NCBI RefSeq assembly: GCF_030867145.1
Contig: NC_134440.1
Coordinates: 4,154,001-4,218,000 of the forward strand
From: Opisthocomus hoazin
Taxonomy: Eukaryota; Chordata; Aves; Opisthocomiformes; Opisthocomidae
Direction of reading: 5' to 3'
DNA: 64,000 nt
Part shown: positions 35,046 to 47,000 of the stretch, piece by piece
How positions within the stretch are numbered: the first letter of the stretch is position 1
Layout: every line of letters starts with the position of its first letter
Notes under the pieces: generated by a model
The model's input: the letters and a program-made list of their open reading frames with translations, nothing else
Database searches by the model: none
Told to the model about the DNA's origin: nothing
Position numbers and translations under genes: made by a program

Positions 35046-38000
35046 AAGTACAGGAAGCTGCTGTGTGGGTGTCAGTGATTGGGTTATAAGTAAAATTCAA
35101 TGCTCTAGTGCTTTGATCGTGGGACCTACTGCTTTTGCCCCACCCTTACCACTTCCTTTAAATGCAGCACCATGCATTCCACATTGCGGTTATAACAGTA
35201 CTGTTAACCAGTGATATTAGTGGAAGAACCTTCACCACTAACCAGTGTGTAACCTTCAACCTCTTCTAAATTTTTATTGCTTGCTTATAGTGGTTTTGAC
35301 CTTTTTAACCTTGAAAGAGTATAAAAGTCCTAAAAACGCAGGAAGAAAATGTACTTTCCAATTTCAGTGTGCCTTCTTCTTGCAATGATTTTTAAATAAA
35401 ACCAATTATTTTTATCACTCTGGCTTTTTCTTTAGCCTGTGTAAATGTTATAATTTGTATTAACTATATTGTATATTAGTGACAGATAGAGGTTGTGGGT
35501 ATCGTATTAGTAGTGAGCTTCTTCATTGCTAATGTACTTTTAAAAAATTCAGTTTTTCTTTGGGATGCCAATACATACATAGCAGAAGAGTATCATGTAA
35601 CTTGGAATTCCAAGGGCTACATATTGAATTCATCCTGTGTAAGAAAGAAATTAATGGATTTATTTAGCTGCTGTTTGAAAGACAGGTATTAAAATAAATT
35701 ATATTGGGAAATTATTATTCCAGACTGCACACAGTAAGTTTGTCATAGAACTTTGGCTTTGTTTTTTGATCCATTTATTCTTTGTAGCTCTGATATATGA
35801 TGGCAACTGAATTTGTAAATTGGCAATTTGTAAAGAGGCTAGTGGTTAACACCTCTGTCTTTGAGTTAAGGACATCGATTCCGTTCTCACATTGTTTTTA
35901 TGACTGGTAATGGTTTTGAAATGTCAAAACATTGGAAAAAGTCTTTAGAAGGCAGGATAGGGGACTAACCAGCCTGCACTTGAATTAGAAAGTATGATTC
36001 TAATCCCTCAGAGATGCCTGGATTGTGTGGAGCCACAGAAGACCTCAGTGTGAGCACAAAGGTTTGCACACTGTTTAATATGAGTGAGTAGAAATTATTA
36101 CCAAATAATAGTAATGATGTTATTGATAATAAATTTAACCAGCCAAGGTGTTAGGGTTCAGTGTTCTTGCCAAACCACAAATTGCAAAACTGCTAGCTGT
36201 ATTTTGCTGTCCCACCAACGAAGTCAGAAAAGGCCCCTGCTGACTTAAGCAAAATCTGACTGATCAAGTCCTACTTTTTTCATCTTGCCAGTTGACAGAT
36301 GAAGAGAAATGATATCTGGACCTGTTGATGGCTTAAAAAAAATGAAAAGGGGTCAGGGCTTTAAAATCTGTTAAAGATCTGTGAAGATCTTCAGGATCTT
36401 AATATTTTATTGAACTAATCTGGAGACTTTTAGCTGTGATGCATGTTGTAATTTGTTATCTACAGAAATAATAATTCCCTAGTCTTGGGTGAGGATGCTT
36501 TGCCCTTTTCTTGTGAGTGTGGTTGCTGGAGCAGTAAAGAAGCTAGAAATGCAAGAAAAATTAACAGCCAACTCATAGAGCAGCTTTCCATTCTGTGCAT
36601 ATGATGCATGGACCTTGGAAGGTAAATTTAAGAGAGATTTGCCCACGGAGTGGTCATGATTAAGAACCTGTACTGAAAGAAAATATTCGGAAGGCAGTTT
36701 GGCTTCAGAGCTTTAGTGAGTGGGTACCCGGCTGGGGTATGCACACATACTCCAGGCTTATCTGGACCAGGATTGTCTAACTAGAAGCTTTGAGCTAGAT
36801 GCACTCTCTAGGATGTCTTTTGCACCCCTTGAACCATTCTCTTACTCCTCCTGTGCGTAATCAGATGCTCGGTGCTGTCAGCCACCACTGTGCCTGCCCG
36901 AGTCAGAAGGGGAGTGCAAGCAGCTCACAGAAGGGCGATGTTTCTACAGCCCTGCTCTGCTGCTGTCTTCCTTTGTATTTGATGCTTCCTCCTCCTTTAT
37001 GTCAATGACAAATATAGTTCTTTTTTGTATGTGTCACTTCTCTAAATGTAAGGGATTTTATAGTTTGACTGTTTTTACCATCTTAGACTTTTTTCATCTC
37101 TAAAGCAGTACAAGACCACTGTCAGTTCACACTGCCCTCACATTGACAGTTTTCACTGAGGAAAAAAGAGCATAGATCTCTGTTACTTTTTGAGTTGGAC
37201 ATATAAATGGGTTTATAGTAGTGTTTGTTTGCCTGTGCTGTGTCTTCAAAGTCTCAATTAGATGAAAAATAAGGCTTCACAGTATGTTCAACGTCTTGCT
37301 TAGAAACGATGCAAACCAGAGCCTGCATGCTTTCTTGTGTGCATTTACCAATTTCATTTCTTGAAAGAAAGTGATGTCTTAAGAATGCTTAGTGTTTAAA
37401 CACATGGTGTTTTTGTGGCCGTTCTGTTTGACCTGCACCATGTACAGTGTTCCCAGGACATGAATTTGCGTAGAAATTTGCTCTGTGTATTTACTGAGAC
37501 AATTTTAAGAAGAAAGAAGCCATGTTAGGTGTAACAGATGTAATCAGGAGTTAGGAACAATAGAAAGAATTGTATTAATTAGAAAAAGACATAAAATAAT
37601 TCCCTTGCATTTATTTGCATGGGCATATTCAAGTTGTGGGGATCAGTCATTGAATCTAGAGGAGAGTATAGAGTTCTGTTCTTTATTCGTTGCATGCTCA
37701 CAGGAGTACGGGTGTGTTATGTTTATTTCTGAGTGGTACCACACACCTGTTTCCGTAGAGCTTCTCGAGTACCCAAGGTTATTCACAAGCAGCACAGTGC
37801 CTGTTTACCTTGATTTTTTTGTCCTCATCTGCAGCCGAGAGTGAAAAATTGAACCTCAAAGTTTGTGACTGACAGGAAAACCTTTTTTGTTTTTCATGCC
37901 TTCTCGAAGCCCTGACAGTTGCGTTAGAACACAGGCATCCCTTGTCGAGTAGGATAAATGACTCATGGGTGGAGCACCTGCCCAGCCACAAACTAAAAAT

Positions 38001-41000
38001 TCCATTCACGCTTTGATTCTGTTGTTTGTGCTGATCTCTCACAGTAAAGGTATTTCAGTACCGATTGTTGAAAGAGGTTGTTCAGAATCTGTTTCAGAAC
38101 AGATTGTTAGGCTGAATCTGTAACGATTTCTCTTCTCACCTTTCAAGAAGTTCGTAGTTTTCAGGATATTTCTCTTAAGCTAAGGTTTTCAGATTTGCGG
38201 GCTAGCTCAAGGTGCAGATTTTGCAAATGTTAAGCAAAAACAGTTTCAAGGGTTTTTTGCATAGGAAAAATTCTTCGTTCTGCTACTAAGAATACTAATT
38301 GCAATTTTGTGCAAAGAGCTTTATCGCCAAACAGTTGAGTTTGAAATACAGTGCAGAAATAGCCCCTGTTGATGACAAATAACTTTGAATATTCTGTAGA
38401 AAATTGGTTTTACTTTAACCTGCAAGCACATTTTGAAAACTAGTAGTATTTTTTCTGTAAGTCCCTAAAGTTCATAGTTTATGCAAGTTTTGTTCTGCAT
38501 CAGTGGAAAAGCTGGATAATTTTACAGGACGGTGAAAAACATACTGAGTAGGTTAGGAATGATACAGAAATTTGGTAAAGTGCCAAGAGAAAGATGTGCT
38601 GGGAGGCATCTTGCATACTGCACAGTCTCCAAAGTTTTGTAGAGCAACACTTCCTCAGGCATGTAAAAGGTGTGAGGGTAGGAACCCTGGTATTGCATGT
38701 TGAAGTATAAGCACAGGTATGGACTTAACTCACACTATCACTACTTATCCTTTGTAGCACCACTCTGACTTCTTAAAGCATATTTTTCACTTTAGAAAGT
38801 TTCCTGGAAAGGAGTGCTTGTTTAGTGAAAGTTTAAATCGTATCATCTCAGCTCTGCCCCGTTTGCCTGTGAGCATGCATAATCCAGTCTTCAAACCCAT
38901 GAAAACGTGCCGCTGCTTGTAATTTGGTAAGATACACTTCCAAGCAGAAAGTTAGGGCCATCCTTGAAACATGGAATCTAGAAAAAACTATAAATGTTTC
39001 ACTTCATTGTTTCATTGGCAATATCTTGTAATTCAGTAAGACAAAGTCTGTAATTGCATCCTACCAGTGAGATTATATTTGCCTTGAACTATAGATCTCA
39101 ACCCTGAAGTTTGCTGTGGGGTATGAAATTAGATAAACCCTGCGTATGGGTGGAGTTCACTACAAGTTAACAGCATTTGCTGTGGTAAACCATTTTGTTC
39201 ATCATCTCTTTTTGCTGAAGTGAGTCCTCGGTGTGGTTTGGGTGCACCACTTGGGTAACTGCTGAAACTGCTGTGGTTTCAGAATAGGACCTGTTTTGCT
39301 TTTTTCTGAACTTTTTTCCCCTGAAGCTATTAGCAGAAAAATCAAATAAGCAGGGGTTACAACTGTTTGCCTGCACTTTCGTACTGCTATACCTCAAAAA
39401 CGATGAGCAGTATTGTGTAAAAATGTAACATTTTCCAGTGAATAGGAGATTAATGCAATCTCAGTTACTACTAAGAGTATATTTTGCAATATTATGATTT
39501 TACCAGTGTCCTTCAGTTGGTGACTTTTTAATGTGGTTTGGGTATTTTTGCTTTGCGTAACAGAAATACTGTACCCACGTTCTTGACATACTAAACATGG
39601 GAATACAAAAATCTTTGTGTGCTGAAGTATACGCTTACTGCACTGGGAGATTCACACTTGGTGTAAGCCAGCAAGAAGGTCAGACAGATAATTCTGGTGT
39701 CGTTATTACTAATTTGTGGCTAATAAGTGAGTAAATTTGTACATCTAACTGAACCAAACAAACATCTGCCAGGCCTCAAAACCACGTTTGCTGAGTGTGG
39801 CAGGATAAAACAAACTGTAAGCAATGTGCAGAGGGCAGTGAGAGAGGGCTCGTTGAGGACTCTGCTGTAAGTGCCGGGATTGACATATTCAGCATGGGCA
39901 CTGCCCTTAAGATTGCTTTGCAGAAAATAAACCTGATTTTATAAGGGTCTCCTTCTTTCACCTTTTCTTCAAAATAACAAATTTAAAGCCCTCTTCTGTT
40001 ATTTAACATACAAAAACTGAAGACAATGGCACTCAGAATGTCAAATGAAAATTTTCAATATTATCAGCAGTTACTCTAGTATTCATGGTGACATTTCCTC
40101 TGAGCAAAGTTATTCTTTGTGATCTGGTGCGAAGATGAAGCATGAGAAACCCCGACGCTCTTCGTGTGCGTTGCGAAACCACCAGGGGCTTTGTGCAGCA
40201 GACGTGAAACAGGCCACCCAGAAAACCCAGGTTTGCTGAGCAAATACACTGCCAACCCAGCGTTTGTATGAACAGTCACCAATTCCACAAAGAGGTTTCG
40301 GCAACGGAAGATTTAACCTAAGAAAAGGGCAGCTTAAAATGGGTCATTTTGGCCTCTATCAGTCAAAATTGGTTTGGGGTAGTGTAGGGTGAAGGGTGCT
40401 AGGGGGAATTTGCTTGCTGGTAATGGGCAATAGAAGAAGGAGGAAAAAAAATGTAGAGGGCTTTTATTTTGCGTTCACCTTAAACTAGAACTGCAGATAC
40501 TTTTATTGTCTTTATAATTTAAAAGAAGTTACTCTTTTATCTGGAGAATTACATACGAAATGCTGAGTTACCCATCTCTTAGCAGGTTTGCTTGCTTCCC
40601 TAACACTACACAGCTGTGACTGAAGGTGGCATCTCCTAAAGGCCGTGGTGATGCAAATGCAGCAGTCCATTTCAGAGAACAAAGCCTGGCCTCTGTTGGG
40701 AGGAAAGGCAGTTTGAAACTGTGGTGAAGGAGGTTCCATGTTTGTGGGGAGAGCAAATGCTGCTGGTATTTCTTGTATATTTTGTCACTTCCTTCCATGA
40801 AGGACAAATCACTGGTCTGATGTGCCTGTCTTTAGAAGTCCCACATGTGGTTGTAACGCAGGTGTCCATATATCCTTGCCACATCTGTTAACCAGGATGG
40901 AACATGTACTGAACCATGAAAAGCAGTACTGGAGTGAACTTTAAGAGATCTCATTTATCCTCCAGCTTCAAGGCAGCTAAACCAGTGTGATTTCTAGAAA

Positions 41001-44000
41001 CCATTTCTCAAGCCTCATGGATATGTTGATGATGGAATGCAACAGGTTCGCTGGGCAGTCTTGGGTATTCTTAAGTTCTAAAAATGTTACAGATTGTCTA
41101 ATGTAAATCTCTCTTGGTAAAATCTAAATCTATTAGCCTATTTCTTGGTGGAAGGTTTGCCTACAGTACTATGATCAGGTTCCCCTTGAATACTCTGGAG
41201 ACTAAACAAATCCAGTTCTATCTCCTGCTGCATGTGTCTTGTTTTCTACGCCTCTTTCTGTCTGCTTGTTCAGCTGTGGACTTTCTTGCTTCACATTTTC
41301 CGTGTCTGCAAGTGATCACTGTACTGCACCTGAGGCCCAAGGGTGATGTTCGCGCTGAGATAAGAGTCTGCATGGTTCCTCCAGCTCCCCTGTAAATCTC
41401 TGCCTGGCTGAGTTTGAGGACTGCAGGTCTCTGCACCCCATGCAGTTGTGGAGGAGGTGTGGGCAGCATGGTGCGGAGCCCGCTGAGGGCTGTATGCCCG
41501 GCAAGCTGAGTGCGAGGGGAGATGGACTTCTGGCTGGCCCCTGGGGTAGGAGAGGCTGAGCTGTGATTTAACGGCGGGTGAGGGCAGGATGCTGGATAGG
41601 TTATTTAGTGTAAGTCTGCTGATCTTTATTTCTGTTTGACAAATGAGGATTTCCACAGATTTAAGCAAATATTATAAAGTTCATGAGCAACTCCCAAAGC
41701 ACCTTTTAAAAGCTGTCAGGGTGTCTTAGACATGCCAGGTACATACTCTGAAATTTGGGTGTTCGACTTAATTTCTCTGTGCTTTCCTAGTATGTGTATC
41801 CTGAGGTGAACAAATGACAAGATTCCTATTAAATTATAGTTCAAGGAATTGGACCTTGCAAAAAAGATAGCTTTATTAATGCAAATAATGTATGTAATTC
41901 AGGTTATTATGCAGGAAGCTGTGAATATTTGTTTCTTCTAAAAACGCTTCTAGATTTTTCCTTTTTTTTTTTGTCAAGTACGCATTATAATCAGGATTGT
42001 TCATCCAAGGAGTATTTTCCCTGGACGCTGGATTGTGTACCTGTCAGAAGCAATCTTTTTTTTTTTTTTTTCATCTGTTTAGTTGTTTGACCTAACAAAA
42101 TAGTACTTTTTGCAAGGGGAGTTAAAAATTAACCATTGAGGTTCTAATTGCAATAAATAAAATATCCAACTGTTATTTATGAGCATACACAATAGTTCCG
42201 TGATTTCATTTGTTACTGGGGTGGAATAGAAGAACAGGCAGTCACCTGTGAAAGGTGGGTTGCACAGCAAGCACCCCAGGACAAGGCGATTTCTTAATCA
42301 GTCTCCTTTCCCTTGGATGTGTGGTGGTAGAAGGATAAACCAGTTCCAGGAAAAAAACCCAGAATGCATGCATTCTGTAAAGTCACAGATAAGTTACTAT
42401 TTAATTCTGTTTAATGTTATTGATTACTTATCTTTTAGTGCTACATGTTTTTAACTATTTTGTCTTTTGTATAATCCCAAACTTAAACTTGAAATGTCTC
42501 CAATCCTGGAAAATGAACTGAAGTCATACTTACCAAATTCTTCTGACCAAATGTCTTTATATTGGATTTTATAATTTAAAATCTTAATGGTGTTAATATT
42601 GCAATATGTGTAAGTAAGATAATAAATCAATTTAAATAAAACAACTGTTTGAGATGACTTGCATTGAGAAATGAGTACCGTTATATTTGGTTAAATTTTA
42701 CACCACCTCAGAAGGAAAGGATGATGCTAAAGTGTATCAGCACAGTTTCCTATTTAAGGGGTTTGCATTGTCCTTGGTAAGTAACTTCTCTTTTTCTCCT
42801 CTTTTTTTTTTTCCCTAAACTTTCCAGGTAAAAGCACTCCTGTAAGCCACCTTGGGTCTTCAGATTTTCCCAAGCCCCATGATCCATTCCAGCCATTTGG
42901 GGCTGACAGCAGTGACCCGTTTCAAAGTAAAAAGGGGTTTGGGGACCCATTTAGTGGAAAAGATCCATTTGCTCCCTCCTCTTCAAGTAAAACTTCTAAA
43001 GACTCTTCCTTGGGGTTTGCAGACTTCAGCTCTGTAAGTTAAGTTCATTGTCTCTGAGCAAACCACTTTCTGCTCTGCTTGCAGCAATCTGTTGGGTTTG
43101 TGTTTTAACTGCAAACCTACTGTTCACTGGCTTCTGTCTTTTAGTACCTTCATGCTGTCCTCATTGTTTTTGTATTAATATTTCTGTAATAAAAAGGCAT
43201 TATTTCAATAAAAAAGGAGTTTCATACTAAATTTTGAAGGGTTTACTTGCATTTAAATTATTTTAGTACAGTGTGCCTTTACTCACAAATTCTTTGTAGC
43301 AGAATCTGTGTATTGTTTTTGTTGCATGGAGGCTATTTTGTAAACTGGTTTTTGAGAGCCAATGATGTAAAGATTCAGAAACAATTGTTGAAAACATATA
43401 GCAATTTCACCATATCCTGAGAAGCAGATCCTTAAAGGGAAAGATTCCATGGAGTATTTGTAATTGTTTATGAAAAAAGTTCTGACAATCCTGTCACAAT
43501 GTTTGCTGTATATGATGGAATGTTGTCTTAAAGATACATATACGAGACAGAGATTGAAAATTTAGGTGTTGAATTTTGTTCCAATTACTGATATTGTAGA
43601 AAAGCTCTTGTTAGACAAAGAAAACAAAATTGTTGTGTAGAACCGATACAGAAACATCCATACTGCACTCCAAAAGACAGCATCAGAAGGGTTGAAAGCA
43701 AAGCCAAGTACCCATTCATTAAAAAATATCAGGGTTTCTAAAAGCCTGGCTTTGTTTTTAGTGCTGGCAGGTACATTATTGAATTGGAAATCATTGTAAA
43801 TGTAGTAGTAGTGTGGTTCTTATTGCTTCCATGAGTAGATAGAAATCTGTTCCATCCACAGCCTCAGGCTTCTTTCTCCTTTCATGTGTTTTTGCGCTGT
43901 CCCATTGCCATGCAGTAACACTGCCAGCTCAGTCTGTTACTGGACTCTGATGGACACAGTTCAGTGTTCAGCAAGTGGAGATCTTTAAGCTGAATCTTTC

Positions 44001-47000
44001 AGGTTGCTTATTTTTAATGATTTTTCCCCTAGTTGTTAGTTAATAGTAAATGTGTATCACTTTCCTATTTGATATTGTTAGTGGAGGCCATCTGTGCATA
44101 CTTTTAGCTGGCCTCAGTGCTTTAATTTATCTATGATACTGAAGATGTCAAAGTTCAAGATATTATGTATGCGATACCACAGTTAGTACTAGCCTGTTGA
44201 ATTTGCACAGTTAAATTCTGTGATTGTATACACAATGGTGACATTCTTAATAAAAATAAGACGCAAAACTTGCTTTATTTGAAATTTCTTGAACAATTTC
44301 TTCCTTGAATGAAAGACAATGAAGTGGAATGACTGTTACCCAGTTATTGTCATCTTAACTTACAGACTGCATTGCTTAAGTTAACAGTGTGCCTTACACC
44401 GAGTGATTGTATCAAATGAGTAACCAAAAGCTCTGATCCCCATCCCAGTGGGTGCTCCAGTGTCAGATTTGCTGTGCCATCAGGTTTTCAGGAGATGAGA
44501 TTAACTTTAGAAGACAAGGAAGAAGTAGGAAAAATGAGATCTGGAGCAGTAGCTACTTACTACTGTTAAGTGGCACTAACTCAAATGAAATTAATTTTTT
44601 AATTGGTTTTGTGAATTGCTTTCTACTGCTGTAAGGAAACAAAAAGTGTTAACTGAATTTGACTGAAAAGAGAGAGACTTGCTCCCTGTTCTTTTCAGTT
44701 TCTTGGGGGTTTTTGCTTGCCTATAACACAATTATGTTGCTACACTTGATAATTTCTGTTCCTTCTGTATGAAGTCTGAAGCGTACTAGTTACCTTGTAA
44801 TCAGCAAGAATATTGTGCTTCTGTTTGCCTGATGTTTTGGGAAACTTTGTTCATAACGGAAATCAAAAGCAATTTTACTTACAGAACGTTTTTTTGAGAC
44901 GTATTCTGAGCCCACGGAATCTGAGAACAGGATCATAGAATCGTGTCCTTCTGAATAACTGAATAACCTGATTTTTAATTGGAATTCTTTACAGTTGCAA
45001 ATAAGTAACATGAAGACCTTCACTAGATTTTAATTTTAAATTTTCACTCTAGAAAGTCTGGAATTTTTTGGAGATGCTGGCACATTCATGCATCCAGAGT
45101 TGAAGTCTGTTCTTGTTGCATTCTTACCTTTTCTGCTGGCATTGAATATGACTCTTTGGAACAAAACAAAGTCTTTTGGTAGCTTGTATTTCAGGTATTT
45201 CTAGGTTCCAGCTTCAGTTTATGAAACAACAAGAAAAACAGTCTTTCCAAGAAACAGAGCGTTTAGAACTAAACTAAAATTTTTCTCTTGACACAAGCTG
45301 GTAATTCAGTAAGCAGAAGTGAGTGTGGCGGTTTGTGTATTTGATCAGTTTGGCTGCAGCCTGCTCTTCTCCTTGTTTGTGCCTTGGGTCTAGCTGTACT
45401 TCTGAAAAAGAAAAGAAAAAAAAGAAGAGAGGTTTTTAATCAAATAGCAGATGTGGTACATATTTATAGATTTCTGGAAACCTGGATGTATGCAAAGACA
45501 TTATTATTGTATTAAATTGCTTGTAATTCAGTTACGTTACCCTTTTTATAGGCAATCTGCACAAGAATCAGTGGCATTAATGAACTGTTGGGTATTTCAC
45601 TATCTAATGGTCAGAGTTATGCTCCTGAAAATTTAACTTTATGCTAGAATATGTGGTATTTAATTGTATTTCAATAATGTTGAATGCAAAGGTCCTCGTG
45701 TAAATTTTGGTAGCAATGAAAGCAGAGGTATTGTTTGAGGAAAAGCAATTTTAAAATACTCTTTTTTGCATCAAATCATCTGAAAAATCATGTTGACAGA
45801 AATATAATGAGGAATTGTGAGCATCTAGAAGCACATAGATAAAGCATAATTTAACTAAATTATGAGTAAATGAGAACTGGACTTTGGTTGAAAGAAATTC
45901 AGATAGGCACGTGTATTTAAAAATACGAATTACAGATACAATGCAGAGTGGAAAAGGCAGGGGTGGAAGCCATCATGTAGTACCTATGCGTGTATTAGGC
46001 ATATGTTAAATATGCAGCTTGCTGAATATTAAATGCAATTTTCAGTTGCATTTAATACTCAGTTCCAGACGTTGAGCTTGTCTGGGAAGGTGCAGCCGTA
46101 TCGGCTGGTGCGGGGGCAGAGTTTGCTGTCCTCAGAGTTACTGTGCTGTGGACCACAGGGCAATTTTTGCAGTATACATTCAGCTGAGATTGAAACTATA
46201 AATTCCATGTAGCTTTCTCTTCCAAAAAAACCCCAAATAATATGTTTTTCTGAAGATTCAAAAAAAGATAGTACAAAGCAAATTTTAGAAGTGGGATAGA
46301 ACACAGGCATTTGCATGCAGCTGTGCGAGTGCTGCTGTTCACATCATCCTCTTTAGCCAATGCTAAAATTAAACACGGATTATATTTTAGTTCTAAATTG
46401 TTACGATTTCAATAAAATATTTTAATATTTTGTGCAATAGTTCAAACAAGCAAACTTTTGCATACTTCAGTGGTAAATACTGGAATATAATTTTGGAATA
46501 GTTTGGCTGCAATGTGCTTAAAAGTGTTTTGGGAAGCTCCAGCAGGCTGAGCAGCTGAAGGTTGCAATGTGTTCTATTTCCTCCAGTGTTTTCTGCTGAA
46601 GGAAATTGGATTCTCTTACATTATTTCTTGCTGGAAAAACTCTGCATATATTTTTATGAACAGTAGCAGAAGCACTTTTTGTAACTTTTGATTTGGTGAT
46701 GAAACTTCCCACAAATCAGCAGTCTCCAGAGTCGTCATTAAACCCCCTCACCCTTAGCAGGAAATACTACACTGAAACTCTCTGCAATTGAGTTGCACAA
46801 GAGTAAATAACTCTTGTTTTTTACCAGCTGTTTACTATTCTTAAAAATGGATGTAGGTTGCTATGCTCCCAAACCACTAACTTGCTTTTTTTGTGTTTGT
46901 GGAGTTTTTGTTTGGCTCCAGTTCTCTGGCCATTTTCATACACAGCTGAGACATGGATGCAGGGATGTGCAGCCCAGATGGGGGGGAGATTCCTGGTGGG

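Larger units (their letters stand above)
30250..42827 (+). other. EPS15L1 intron 23 (about 12.6 kb, the largest)
   Basis: AT-rich intron. It contains homopolymer T runs at 30602-30619, 35022-35044 and 42056-42071. I found no coding exon, RNA gene or recognisable mobile element. Short open frames on both strands lack splice context or family similarity. Confidence 0.75.

Noticed and set aside
44930-44960. CR1-like start (ATCATAGAATCGTGTCC)
   Set aside because: Only about 17 bp resembles a reversed CR1 tail and no element body follows.
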